A stretch of 25,570 nt of DNA, from the NCBI GenBank assembly GCA_021791135.1, contig JAJYXD010000078.1:1-25570 (forward strand). Reading direction: 5' to 3'. Under the pieces are notes generated by a model. It was given only the letters and a program-made list of their open reading frames with translations. It made no database searches and was not told where the DNA came from. The translations under genes and the position numbers were made by a program. Source of the DNA: a bacterium (lineage in GTDB: Bacteria; Patescibacteriota; Minisyncoccia; UBA6257; GWB1-50-10). Shown one piece after another: positions 19,494 to 25,570 of the stretch (the stretch's first letter is position 1; each line of letters begins with the position of its first letter).

Positions 19494-22400
19494 TTAGAGA
19501 CATACTATCCCGACCAGGGTGTCCCCTTTTTCGAGGTTCATAATTTTTACCCCCTGGGTCGCGCGGCTCAACACGCGGATATCTTTTAGATTCGCCCGGA
19601 GCGCCTGCCCCTTCGAAGAAAACGCGAGTACTCCCTCCACCTCGTCATCCACGATGTGTGCGCCGATCACGGGTCCCGTCTTTGGAGTGATCTTCGCGGT
19701 CTTGATCCCCGATCCGCCGCGACGCTGAAGTTTGTACTCTTTTATGGAGGTTTGTTTTGCAAATCCGTTTGCCATTACCGCGAGCACGCGAAGCGAAGTC
19801 TTACTTCCTTTTTCCAAATCTTCTTTTCTTATTATATCAAGTCCGCTTACCGTGTCCTGCTTCTTTAAGTTCAGCGCCCTGACCCCTGCGGCGCTTCTTC
19901 CCATACTCCGCACGTCTTTTTCTTTGAAACGGATAGCCTGCCCCATCGCGGTAACGAGTACGATCTGGTCGTCGCCGCTCGAAAGACGCACCCATTCGAG
20001 GAGGTCCTCTCTCTGCAGCTTGATCGCGATAATGCCGGTCTTTCGTACATTACCGAAATCTTCAAGCGGCGTGCGTTTGATGATGCCTTGTCGCGTCGTC
20101 ATCACGAGGAAATGTTTTGTGCGCTCGCCCTTGTCTTCGATAAAATTCTGGGGATACGTCACGACCGCGCTCACCTTTTCGTTCGTGGGAATGTCGAGGA
20201 AGTTGTATACCGACTTGCCTTTTGCGGTGCGGCTCGCGACCGGCACCTCGTATACTTTTATCTGGAATACGCGTCCCTTGGTTGTGAAAAAAAGAATATT
20301 GTCGTGAGTATCGGCCGACAGCAGCTCATAGATTTGATCCTCTTCTTTGAGATCGAACCCGATAAGTCCTTTTCCTCCGCGTTTCTGGACGCGGAACGTT
20401 CCCGGCGGCATTCGTTTGATGTAGCCGTCTTCGGTAAGGGTGATAAGCGCTTCCTCCTTCGGAATCAGATCTTCTTCTTTGAACTCCTTGAGGCCGCTCG
20501 CAATTACGTTCGTCCGCCTCGGATCGGGGAAATTTTTCTTCAGTTCTTCGAGATCGTGTTTGATGATGCCGAGAATCCGCTTCGGTTCCTTGAGAATGAG
20601 TTTCAATTCCGCGATGAGTTTTTTCTTTTCCTTGAGTTCGTCTTCGAGTTTTTGCCGTTCGAGTGCCGCCAAGCTTTGAAGTTTCATCTCGAGAATTGCG
20701 TCCGCTTGTATGGGCGTGAGTTTAAAATTCTTTATCAGATTTTCGCGGGCGTTGTCCTTATCCTTCGACTTCTTGATGGTCGCAATAATCTTATCGATGA
20801 CTCCCAGGGCTTTTACGAGGCCCTCCAAAATATGCGCACGCTCTTCCGCTTTTCTCAACTCGAATTCCGTGCGGCGTCGAATCACTATTTTCCGGTGATC
20901 GAGATACGCGCCAAGAATGTCTTTCAGGGAAAGAATCTCGGGCTTCAGTCCGTTCGTCAAGGCGAGCATGTTGTAATGGAAGTTCTTTTGAAGCTCCGTA
21001 TATTCGAAAAGCTGGTTTAAGATGCGCTGTGCCCGCACGTCGCTTTTGAGCTCGATCACGATTCTGAGTCCGTCGCGGTCCGATTCGTCCCGCACGTCCT
21101 TGATGCCCTCAATCTTCTTTTCTTGCACCAGCTCGGCAATCTTCGTAATAAGCGTCGACTTGTTCACCTGGTAGGGGATTTCAGAGATGATGATCTGAAA
21201 ACTGCCGCTCTTCCGCTCCTCAATCTCCGTCTTCCCTCTGGTCGTGATCGATCCTTTTCCCGTCGCATACGCCTCTTCGAGCGCGCGGCGATCGTAGATG
21301 ATTCCGCCCGTCGGGAAGTCCGGTCCTTTTACGAACTGCATAAGTTCTTTCACGTCGCTCTCGGGGTGGTCCGCGAGATGCATTGTCGCGTCCGCGATCT
21401 CCACGAGATTGTGAGGAGGGATCGAGGTTGTCATGCCGACCGCGATGCCCACCGCGCCGTTCAGGAGAAGGTTCGGAAGTTTTGCGGGAAGAAACCCGGG
21501 TTCTTCCCGTGTCGCGTCGTAGTTCGGAACCCAGCCCACAGTTTCTTTTTCGATGTCGGTAAGAAGTTCCTCTGAAATTTTCGAGAGGCGCGCCTCGGTA
21601 TAACGCATAGCGGCCTGATTGTCTCCATCGACTGAATTATGGACAAATATGCCGGAAGCTAAAGAAAAATTGTGATGGTGATCGACAGTGAAATCATACA
21701 CACCTTCTCGTTCTTTAATTAGTTCAACCTTAACTACCTTATGATTTTTGTTTATTTCATAGAGTACAAGATTGGGGTCGCCGTTAAAATATTTTTTTAT
21801 GCCCGTGGACCAACAAGTCGCTTTGCCATAGTTATATACCGCGCTCCGCACGTGCTCATAAAAGGCCTCGTTGAGCATATGATGGCGTTTTAGTACGATC
21901 CGACAAACGTTTAAGAATTTAACCTTGCCGGTGTTATTCGTGATCCTTTTTTTGTTTGCGGCGACTATTTTTTTATGAAAAATTTTCCTGTAATAAGGAT
22001 CCGTCCAAAGCTTTTTCAGCGTCTCGGTCGCCCTTTTAGAAATTTCTGCTGTTGCTTCCGGGTTTTCTTGAAAGTAAGTTTTAGTTGCTTCGCTCAACGT
22101 GCGTCGCATGTGCTCGCGATAAACCGGATTCTTCCAATAAAGACGGTTCCGTTCCGCGAGTCTTTCCGAGTTTTTTTGACGATTCTCAGGGTTCGCCCAA
22201 AATTTTTCTCTCCCCACGGCGATTTTCCTTGCATATTCGGGGTTCTGATGCTGAAGATGGGTATGTTCATGGTGGATTTTCCAATGCGTACCCCAATCAA
22301 CCCTTTTTATATTGTCAGGATTGTTATTGAGCTTGTTAAAATCAACGTGGTGTCTCACCCTACCAGTACTCTTCGGATATATTCTTGCCGTCAGATCATA

Positions 22401-23165
22401 GTTGTCTGCTAGGTGGTGTGCCGGCACCCACTCGTCATTTTTCGGCTGATACACCAATACATAACCTTCCCGACTCAAACGATCCTGCGAGGTAGACAAT
22501 TTTTCGTATAGGGGCATAAGGCCTTCCCCATTCTTTAAGTCTTGCGCTTCGCGGTAAGATCCATCTTTTAGCATAAAACGATGATTAGGTGTGCAACGAA
22601 TTTCTTCACCATTATCCAAAGATATCCTGACAAGCTCAGCGTTCTTTTTGGTAAGGCGTGGGTTCTTTATTTCCGCTATACAAATCAAACCAACTGAATT
22701 CACCGCATACGTATAATTCCTTTTCCCCCGTCGATATTCTTTTATAAGCTCTCCGAAATTTAGATTGCGTCCATCAGTCAGTTTAACTTCTGTGTCCTTG
22801 GTGAAACACCCCCAGTTTCCCTGTCCGTCGATCAAAGGATAGCGAAGGGAAAAGTCCTGCGCCATGCGCGCCATAGCGTCGTATACCGCCATGTCGCCGT
22901 GAGGGTGATAGCGTCCGAGCACCTCACCTACGACGTTCGCCGATTTTTTGAACTTCGCGCTATGAGTAAGGCCAGAGTCCCACATCGCCCAGAGAATTCT
23001 CCGTTGTACCGGCTTCAGGCCGTCCCGTACGTCGGGAAGTGCGCGTGAAACGATAACCGACATCGCGTAATCGAGATACGACTCGCGAAGTTCCTCGGTA
23101 ATTTCACGCGGTTCTATTCGCTGGTTGGGAACGTTTGATTCCTCGGGTGGTTTTTTGTTTGGCAT
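19494..23165 (-). CDS. gyrA: DNA gyrase subunit A precursor with intein
   Basis: 1223 residues: 119-residue N-extein, 391-residue intein, 713-residue C-extein, so the spliced protein is about 832 residues, normal for GyrA. It supercoils DNA with GyrB using ATP. Visible are LDYAMSVIVSRALPDVRDGL, GEVLGRYHPHGD (quinolone-determining region) and, after the intein, AAMRYTEARL with the catalytic Tyr522 (precursor numbering). The C-terminal pinwheel has QKRGGKG, the GyrA box required for wrapping DNA, plus a second QRRGGSG, which separates it from ParC. It starts a dense minus-strand run with a solute-binding protein four bases downstream and pilin-like genes beyond. gyrB is not in the window. Confidence 0.97.
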   Translation of the reverse strand: MPNKKPPEESNVPNQRIEPREITEELRESYLDYAMSVIVSRALPDVRDGLKPVQRRILWAMWDSGLTHSAKFKKSANVVGEVLGRYHPHGDMAVYDAMARMAQDFSLRYPLIDGQGNWGCFTKDTEVKLTDGRNLNFGELIKEYRRGKRNYTYAVNSVGLICIAEIKNPRLTKKNAELVRISLDNGEEIRCTPNHRFMLKDGSYREAQDLKNGEGLMPLYEKLSTSQDRLSREGYVLVYQPKNDEWVPAHHLADNYDLTARIYPKSTGRVRHHVDFNKLNNNPDNIKRVDWGTHWKIHHEHTHLQHQNPEYARKIAVGREKFWANPENRQKNSERLAERNRLYWKNPVYREHMRRTLSEATKTYFQENPEATAEISKRATETLKKLWTDPYYRKIFHKKIVAANKKRITNNTGKVKFLNVCRIVLKRHHMLNEAFYEHVRSAVYNYGKATCWSTGIKKYFNGDPNLVLYEINKNHKVVKVELIKEREGVYDFTVDHHHNFSLASGIFVHNSVDGDNQAAMRYTEARLSKISEELLTDIEKETVGWVPNYDATREEPGFLPAKLPNLLLNGAVGIAVGMTTSIPPHNLVEIADATMHLADHPESDVKELMQFVKGPDFPTGGIIYDRRALEEAYATGKGSITTRGKTEIEERKSGSFQIIISEIPYQVNKSTLITKIAELVQEKKIEGIKDVRDESDRDGLRIVIELKSDVRAQRILNQLFEYTELQKNFHYNMLALTNGLKPEILSLKDILGAYLDHRKIVIRRRTEFELRKAEERAHILEGLVKALGVIDKIIATIKKSKDKDNARENLIKNFKLTPIQADAILEMKLQSLAALERQKLEDELKEKKKLIAELKLILKEPKRILGIIKHDLEELKKNFPDPRRTNVIASGLKEFKEEDLIPKEEALITLTEDGYIKRMPPGTFRVQKRGGKGLIGFDLKEEDQIYELLSADTHDNILFFTTKGRVFQIKVYEVPVASRTAKGKSVYNFLDIPTNEKVSAVVTYPQNFIEDKGERTKHFLVMTTRQGIIKRTPLEDFGNVRKTGIIAIKLQREDLLEWVRLSSGDDQIVLVTAMGQAIRFKEKDVRSMGRSAAGVRALNLKKQDTVSGLDIIRKEDLEKGSKTSLRVLAVMANGFAKQTSIKEYKLQRRGGSGIKTAKITPKTGPVIGAHIVDDEVEGVLAFSSKGQALRANLKDIRVLSRATQGVKIMNLEKGDTLVGIVCL
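21636..22808 (-). other. GyrA intein with HNH homing endonuclease
   Basis: Precursor residues 120-510. Splicing residues are all present: Cys1 (CFTKDTEVKL), block B with the TPNH motif (RCTPNHRFML), block F/G VYDFTVDHHHNFSLASGIF ending in His-Asn, and Ser as the first C-extein residue, so it should be active. The insert lies between QGNWG and SVDGD, 12 residues before the catalytic tyrosine. The middle holds an HNH nuclease (VRHHVDFNKLNNNPDNIK, then HWKIHHEH) rather than LAGLIDADG, followed by five imperfect repeats of about 20 residues with NP-x-x-R. It is AT-richer than the exteins: 20 of 60 G/C at 21721-21780 against 38 of 60 at 21361-21420, which suggests later arrival. Confidence 0.95.
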
Positions 23166-23198
23166 AGCGAAAATAAATTCGGTCTCGGAAGTATGATA

Positions 23199-23696
23199 CT
23201 ACGGCTTCTTCACTCCTGGAAGCTCCGGAAGCGGCGTGGGCGGAATCGGATCGGGTGTACTCGTGCCCTTCTCTTCGACCGGGGGTGTATTTTGTTTTTC
23301 GAGTTCGTACGAGTTTGTCTTCGAAAATGTATTTTTTGTCTTGTCCCAGAGCTCAACAATCGAGGTTCCCAAAGAACGGAATCCGTTTCCGACCTCATCT
23401 TCAAGGACTCCGAATCCGCGTCCCAAAATACCGAAAAATGAAGTTTCCGCCGCGGGCACGGGCACCTCTTCCTTTTGAGCCGGTTCCGCAACCTCCTTGG
23501 TCGAGGTCGTCACGGTCCCGGTAATACTATTACTATTATAGGAAGGGAAGGTAATGTTCAGATACACGACCCAGAGTATGACGACGAAAATCATGGAGAC
23601 GCCCGAGAGGCCGATAAGCCATCGCTTTCTTGTTTTCAGGTCGGCATTTTGAAGCTCCCCGATAACGCGCTGGATCTTGAAAAAAAGCCCTCGCAT
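23199..23696 (-). CDS. Single-pass membrane protein, unknown function
   Basis: 165 residues. A basic, helical N-terminus (MRGLFFKIQRVIGELQNADLKTRKRW) leads into one hydrophobic helix (LIGLSGVSMIFVVILWVVYL, about 27-47), then an external segment rich in Thr, Glu and Pro and a helical stretch (GFRSLGTSIVELWDKTKNTFSK) before a proline-rich tail. No family is recognised. The length and layout resemble many Patescibacteria orphan envelope proteins. It begins five bases after the metallo-beta-lactamase-like gene ends and ends 33 bases before gyrA, so all three are probably in one transcript. Confidence 0.78.
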   Translation of the reverse strand: MRGLFFKIQRVIGELQNADLKTRKRWLIGLSGVSMIFVVILWVVYLNITFPSYNSNSITGTVTTSTKEVAEPAQKEEVPVPAAETSFFGILGRGFGVLEDEVGNGFRSLGTSIVELWDKTKNTFSKTNSYELEKQNTPPVEEKGTSTPDPIPPTPLPELPGVKKP

Positions 23697-23701
23697 CGCA
23701 G

Positions 23702-24280
23702 TTAGGATTTTTTCGGCGTAAGAGGATGAATCGCCATTGCCTTAGGCGACAAATCTTTTTTCTTAAATACAAACTTCTCCTCGGTATTCGTTTTCTCCTG
23801 CCCCAGCTCCTTCAAAAACGGTTTGTAGTGCTCCCCGAGCGAGGGAATAATGACACTCGGCTCGAGTTGGCGGACAAGTTTCGCCGCCGCCTCGATCGGA
23901 ATAAACGGCTTGCCGCTTCCCGGAAGTATCAATACATCACACTCCTGGAGGAGTTCTTGAACTCTGGCCCCGGGCTCTTTCGCGCAGTACCCGAGGATAC
24001 CGAACACTACATCGTCAAACACGATTCGGTATGCGGTTTTTTCTCCCTCCGTTTTTTCTTCGAGTGAGGCTCCCGCGATGTGGATCCCCTGTGCTTCGTA
24101 CTCGCCTTGGTGGTCGATCCAAAAGCCGCCCTCTTCCGACGGTTGGGTTTTTGCGGGGCGCACGGTATTCAAAACCACCGTTGCTCCCTTGAAAGAGCGC
24201 TGGTTTACGGGGTCGATAAGCACGGTGAACTGCCCCGACTGGAGTTTGAAATAGTCGTCTCCCTGATATGTGATGATCAT
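23702..24280 (-). CDS. Metallo-beta-lactamase-fold protein (UlaG-like), zinc site not evident
   Basis: 192 residues from ATG 24280. The opening MIITYQGDDYFKLQSGQFTVLIDP is that of UlaG-like metallo-beta-lactamase-fold proteins, followed by VVLNTV, a GEYE strand (IDHQGEYEAQGIHIAGAS), RIVFDDVVFGILGY, CDVLILPGSGKPFIP and PSVIIPSLGEHYKPFLKELG, which give the alternating strand pattern of the fold. The usual HxHxDH zinc motif is absent; after the NTVRPAKTQ region there is no such cluster, so catalysis is doubtful. Shortened, metal-free versions of this fold are known in bacteria. A longer reading to 24796 would overlap the bS1 gene and is rejected. It precedes the 23199 gene by five bases. Confidence 0.85.
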   Translation of the reverse strand: MIITYQGDDYFKLQSGQFTVLIDPVNQRSFKGATVVLNTVRPAKTQPSEEGGFWIDHQGEYEAQGIHIAGASLEEKTEGEKTAYRIVFDDVVFGILGYCAKEPGARVQELLQECDVLILPGSGKPFIPIEAAAKLVRQLEPSVIIPSLGEHYKPFLKELGQEKTNTEEKFVFKKKDLSPKAMAIHPLTPKKS

Positions 24281-24292
24281 GATGTTATTTTT

Positions 24293-24298
24293 ATTGTA
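24293..24298 (-). promoter_or_regulatory. -10 box of the metallo-beta-lactamase-like gene
   Basis: TACAAT on the minus strand 12 bases before the ATG at 24280, in the space divergent from bS1. No clear -35. Confidence 0.4.
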
Positions 24299-24349
24299 CC
24301 GTCTCTTCCCTTGCGTCGCAATCCGTTTTCGTGTTACCCTCCTTATCGT

Positions 24350-25444
24350 ATGCAGATTATGAAGCCTGGAAATATGGCCGTGATCACCCAGCTCCTGAAG
24401 GACGAGCCTTCTCTTTTTACGACCCTCAAGATCGGAGATCTGATCCAGGGAACGGTGCTCGAGAAGGGATCGAAGATGTTGCTTGTCGATCTCGGCAAAC
24501 ACGGTACGGGAGTGGTATATCGCGGTGAGCTCCAGAACGCGAGGGAACTTGTGCGCGCTCTGAAGGCGGGCGATCCGGTTCACGCGAAGGTAATTGATAT
24601 CGATAATGAAGACGGCTACGTGGAGCTCTCGCTCTCCGAGGCGGATAAGCAGCGCGCATGGGCCGAGGTACAGGAACTCAAAGAAAAAGAAGAAGTATTG
24701 AAGCTCAAGGTAAGCGGTTTCAATAAAGGAGGATTGATGGCCGACGTGCGTGGTCTTCCCGGATTTCTCCCCGTGTCCCAGCTCTCGAACGAGCACTATC
24801 CGAAGGTAGGCGTCGACGAAAAAGGAAAAATTCTTCAGGCGCTTCAGATGCTCGTGGGGCAGGAACTTGAGGTGAAGATTATCGACGTGAACTCGAGAAC
24901 CAACAAACTTATTGTTTCGGAAAAAGCCGCCCAGGAATTAAGTGCGAAAGAACTCGCGGAACACTACAGCGTGGGACAGCTTATCGAAGGAGTGGTGTCG
25001 GGCGTCGCCGATTTCGGGGCGTTCGTGCGCTTTACCGATAACCCCGTGGTTGAGGGTTTCATCCACGTGTCGGAGATCGATCACCGCATTATTGATAATC
25101 CGAAAGAAGTGATGAAGATCGACGACATGGTGAAGGCGCAGATCGTCGACATCAAGAACGGCCGCATCTCGCTTTCCCTGAAGGCGCTTAAGGAAAACCC
25201 GTGGGAGAATGCGGAAAAGTTTTTCAAGGAAGGCGATGAAGTAAAAGGAACGGTCTACGCATTCACGCAGTTCGGCGCGCTCGTAAATCTCGAGCACGAT
25301 CTTCAGGGTCAGGTGCACGTGACCGATTTCGGCGGCATCCCAGAGATGAAAAAAGAACTTATATCGGGAGAATCGAGGGCGTTTATCGTGCAATCGGTGA
25401 GAGCGGAAGAAAAAAGAATTACGCTGAAATTGAAGAGAGACTAA
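24350..25444 (+). CDS. rpsA: 30S ribosomal protein bS1 (four S1 domains)
   Basis: 364 residues with four S1 (OB-fold) domains. Domain 1 begins about residue 24 (KIGDLIQGTVLEKGSKMLLVD), domain 2 about 108 (EVLKLKVSGFNKGGLMADVRG, with LPGFLPVSQLS), domain 3 about 205 (VGQLIEGVVSGVADFGAFVRF) and domain 4 about 290 (EGDEVKGTVYAFTQFGALVNL). bS1 binds mRNA on the small subunit. Four domains rather than six is usual outside the proteobacteria. The start is uncertain: ATG 24350, 24359 (MKPGN) and 24374 (MAVITQ) are all in frame and none has a Shine-Dalgarno; I give the longest. It is divergent from the metallo-beta-lactamase-like gene, and the tail after the stop is GC-rich and structured. Confidence 0.92.
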   Translation: MQIMKPGNMAVITQLLKDEPSLFTTLKIGDLIQGTVLEKGSKMLLVDLGKHGTGVVYRGELQNARELVRALKAGDPVHAKVIDIDNEDGYVELSLSEADKQRAWAEVQELKEKEEVLKLKVSGFNKGGLMADVRGLPGFLPVSQLSNEHYPKVGVDEKGKILQALQMLVGQELEVKIIDVNSRTNKLIVSEKAAQELSAKELAEHYSVGQLIEGVVSGVADFGAFVRFTDNPVVEGFIHVSEIDHRIIDNPKEVMKIDDMVKAQIVDIKNGRISLSLKALKENPWENAEKFFKEGDEVKGTVYAFTQFGALVNLEHDLQGQVHVTDFGGIPEMKKELISGESRAFIVQSVRAEEKRITLKLKRD

Positions 25445-25481
25445 GTTTTTGGCAAACTCTCCGTATAGACGTTCCCGCACC

Positions 25482-25570
25482 GGGTGTCGGAATGCTCCTG
25501 CGGCATTCCGCACCCTACGCTCTCGGCTCGCGACTCCCTTCGGGAGACCAAGCTCGCTCGCCTGCGAGAG
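25482..25570. repeat. Structured GC-rich intergenic tail, cut by window edge
   Basis: A strong hairpin has arms 25482-25495 and 25503-25515 (GGGTG and CGGAATGC pairing with GCATTCCG and CACCC, one bulged T). Downstream is CTCCC-TTC-GGGAG, and CTCTCG near 25520 can pair with CGAGAG at the very end. No T tract follows the first stem. It may be part of a larger palindromic repeat that continues beyond the window. Confidence 0.5.

Noticed and set aside
19494..23165. ParC (topoisomerase IV) instead of GyrA
   Set aside because: The C-terminal domain has the GyrA box QKRGGKG and the full pinwheel, so gyrase is favoured.
24281..24796. N-terminal extension of the metallo-beta-lactamase-like gene
   Set aside because: The extra 172 codons run antisense through the bS1 gene and show no protein family features.
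1534..25444. UGA recoded to glycine or tryptophan
   Set aside because: All conserved genes are open under the standard code, tryptophan is TGG, and no gene needs an in-frame TGA.

Overview
The window looks like a stretch of a Patescibacteria (Candidate Phyla Radiation) chromosome, most likely from the Parcubacteria side. The reasons are the gene content and its style: short tightly packed housekeeping genes, a cluster of small two-helix pilin-like proteins of the kind abundant in Patescibacteria, LysM/M23 and PaaX/Cas2-fold proteins, many orphan single-helix membrane proteins, and promoters that often sit directly on the start codon. The assignment is inference; there is no rRNA in the window.

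Layout. 1-3722 (minus strand): a PaaX/Cas2-fold regulator, ksgA, a membrane-anchored orphan and a large secreted orphan that runs off the left edge form one tight run. 3721-4899 (plus): a divergent LysM/M23 cell-wall peptidase. 4908-6817 (minus): a ComM/YifB AAA+ protein behind a DksA/TraR zinc-finger protein. 6919-8001 (minus): a proline-rich membrane protein. 8164-11132 (minus): the rpsO-pnp locus with an NYN-domain RNase-like gene inserted between them. 11215-12105 (plus): a Xer-type tyrosine recombinase. 12185-12989: a second PaaX/Cas2-fold gene bracketed by two long perfect palindromes. 13074-13160 (minus): tRNA-Leu(UAG). 13331-14941 (plus): an AT-rich multi-pass membrane protein of unknown role with its own strong promoter, Shine-Dalgarno and terminator. 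15072-23165 (minus): gyrA carrying an HNH intein, an anchored solute-binding protein, four pilin-like genes and a PMT-family glycosyltransferase, nearly back to back. 23199-24280 (minus): a membrane orphan and a metallo-beta-lactamase-like protein. 24350-25444 (plus): ribosomal protein bS1, followed by a structured GC-rich tail.

The most interesting points are: (1) three long palindromes centred on ACGATCGT, all next to the two PaaX/Cas2-fold genes, two of them perfect (46 and 42 bp) and flanking the second gene; (2) a palindromic repeat of about 83 bp lying in frame inside the PMT gene, with a relative sharing the same loop but different arms downstream of pnp; (3) a 391-residue HNH intein in gyrA at a site upstream of the mycobacterial one; (4) none of 23 complete genes ends in TGA, although no in-frame TGA is seen either; (5) the pilin-like array apparently transcribed with gyrA.

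No CRISPR array, rRNA or recognisable insertion sequence was seen. No gap between genes exceeds 300 bases except the 12914-13330 interval, which holds a palindrome, a short direct repeat, the tRNA and two promoters.
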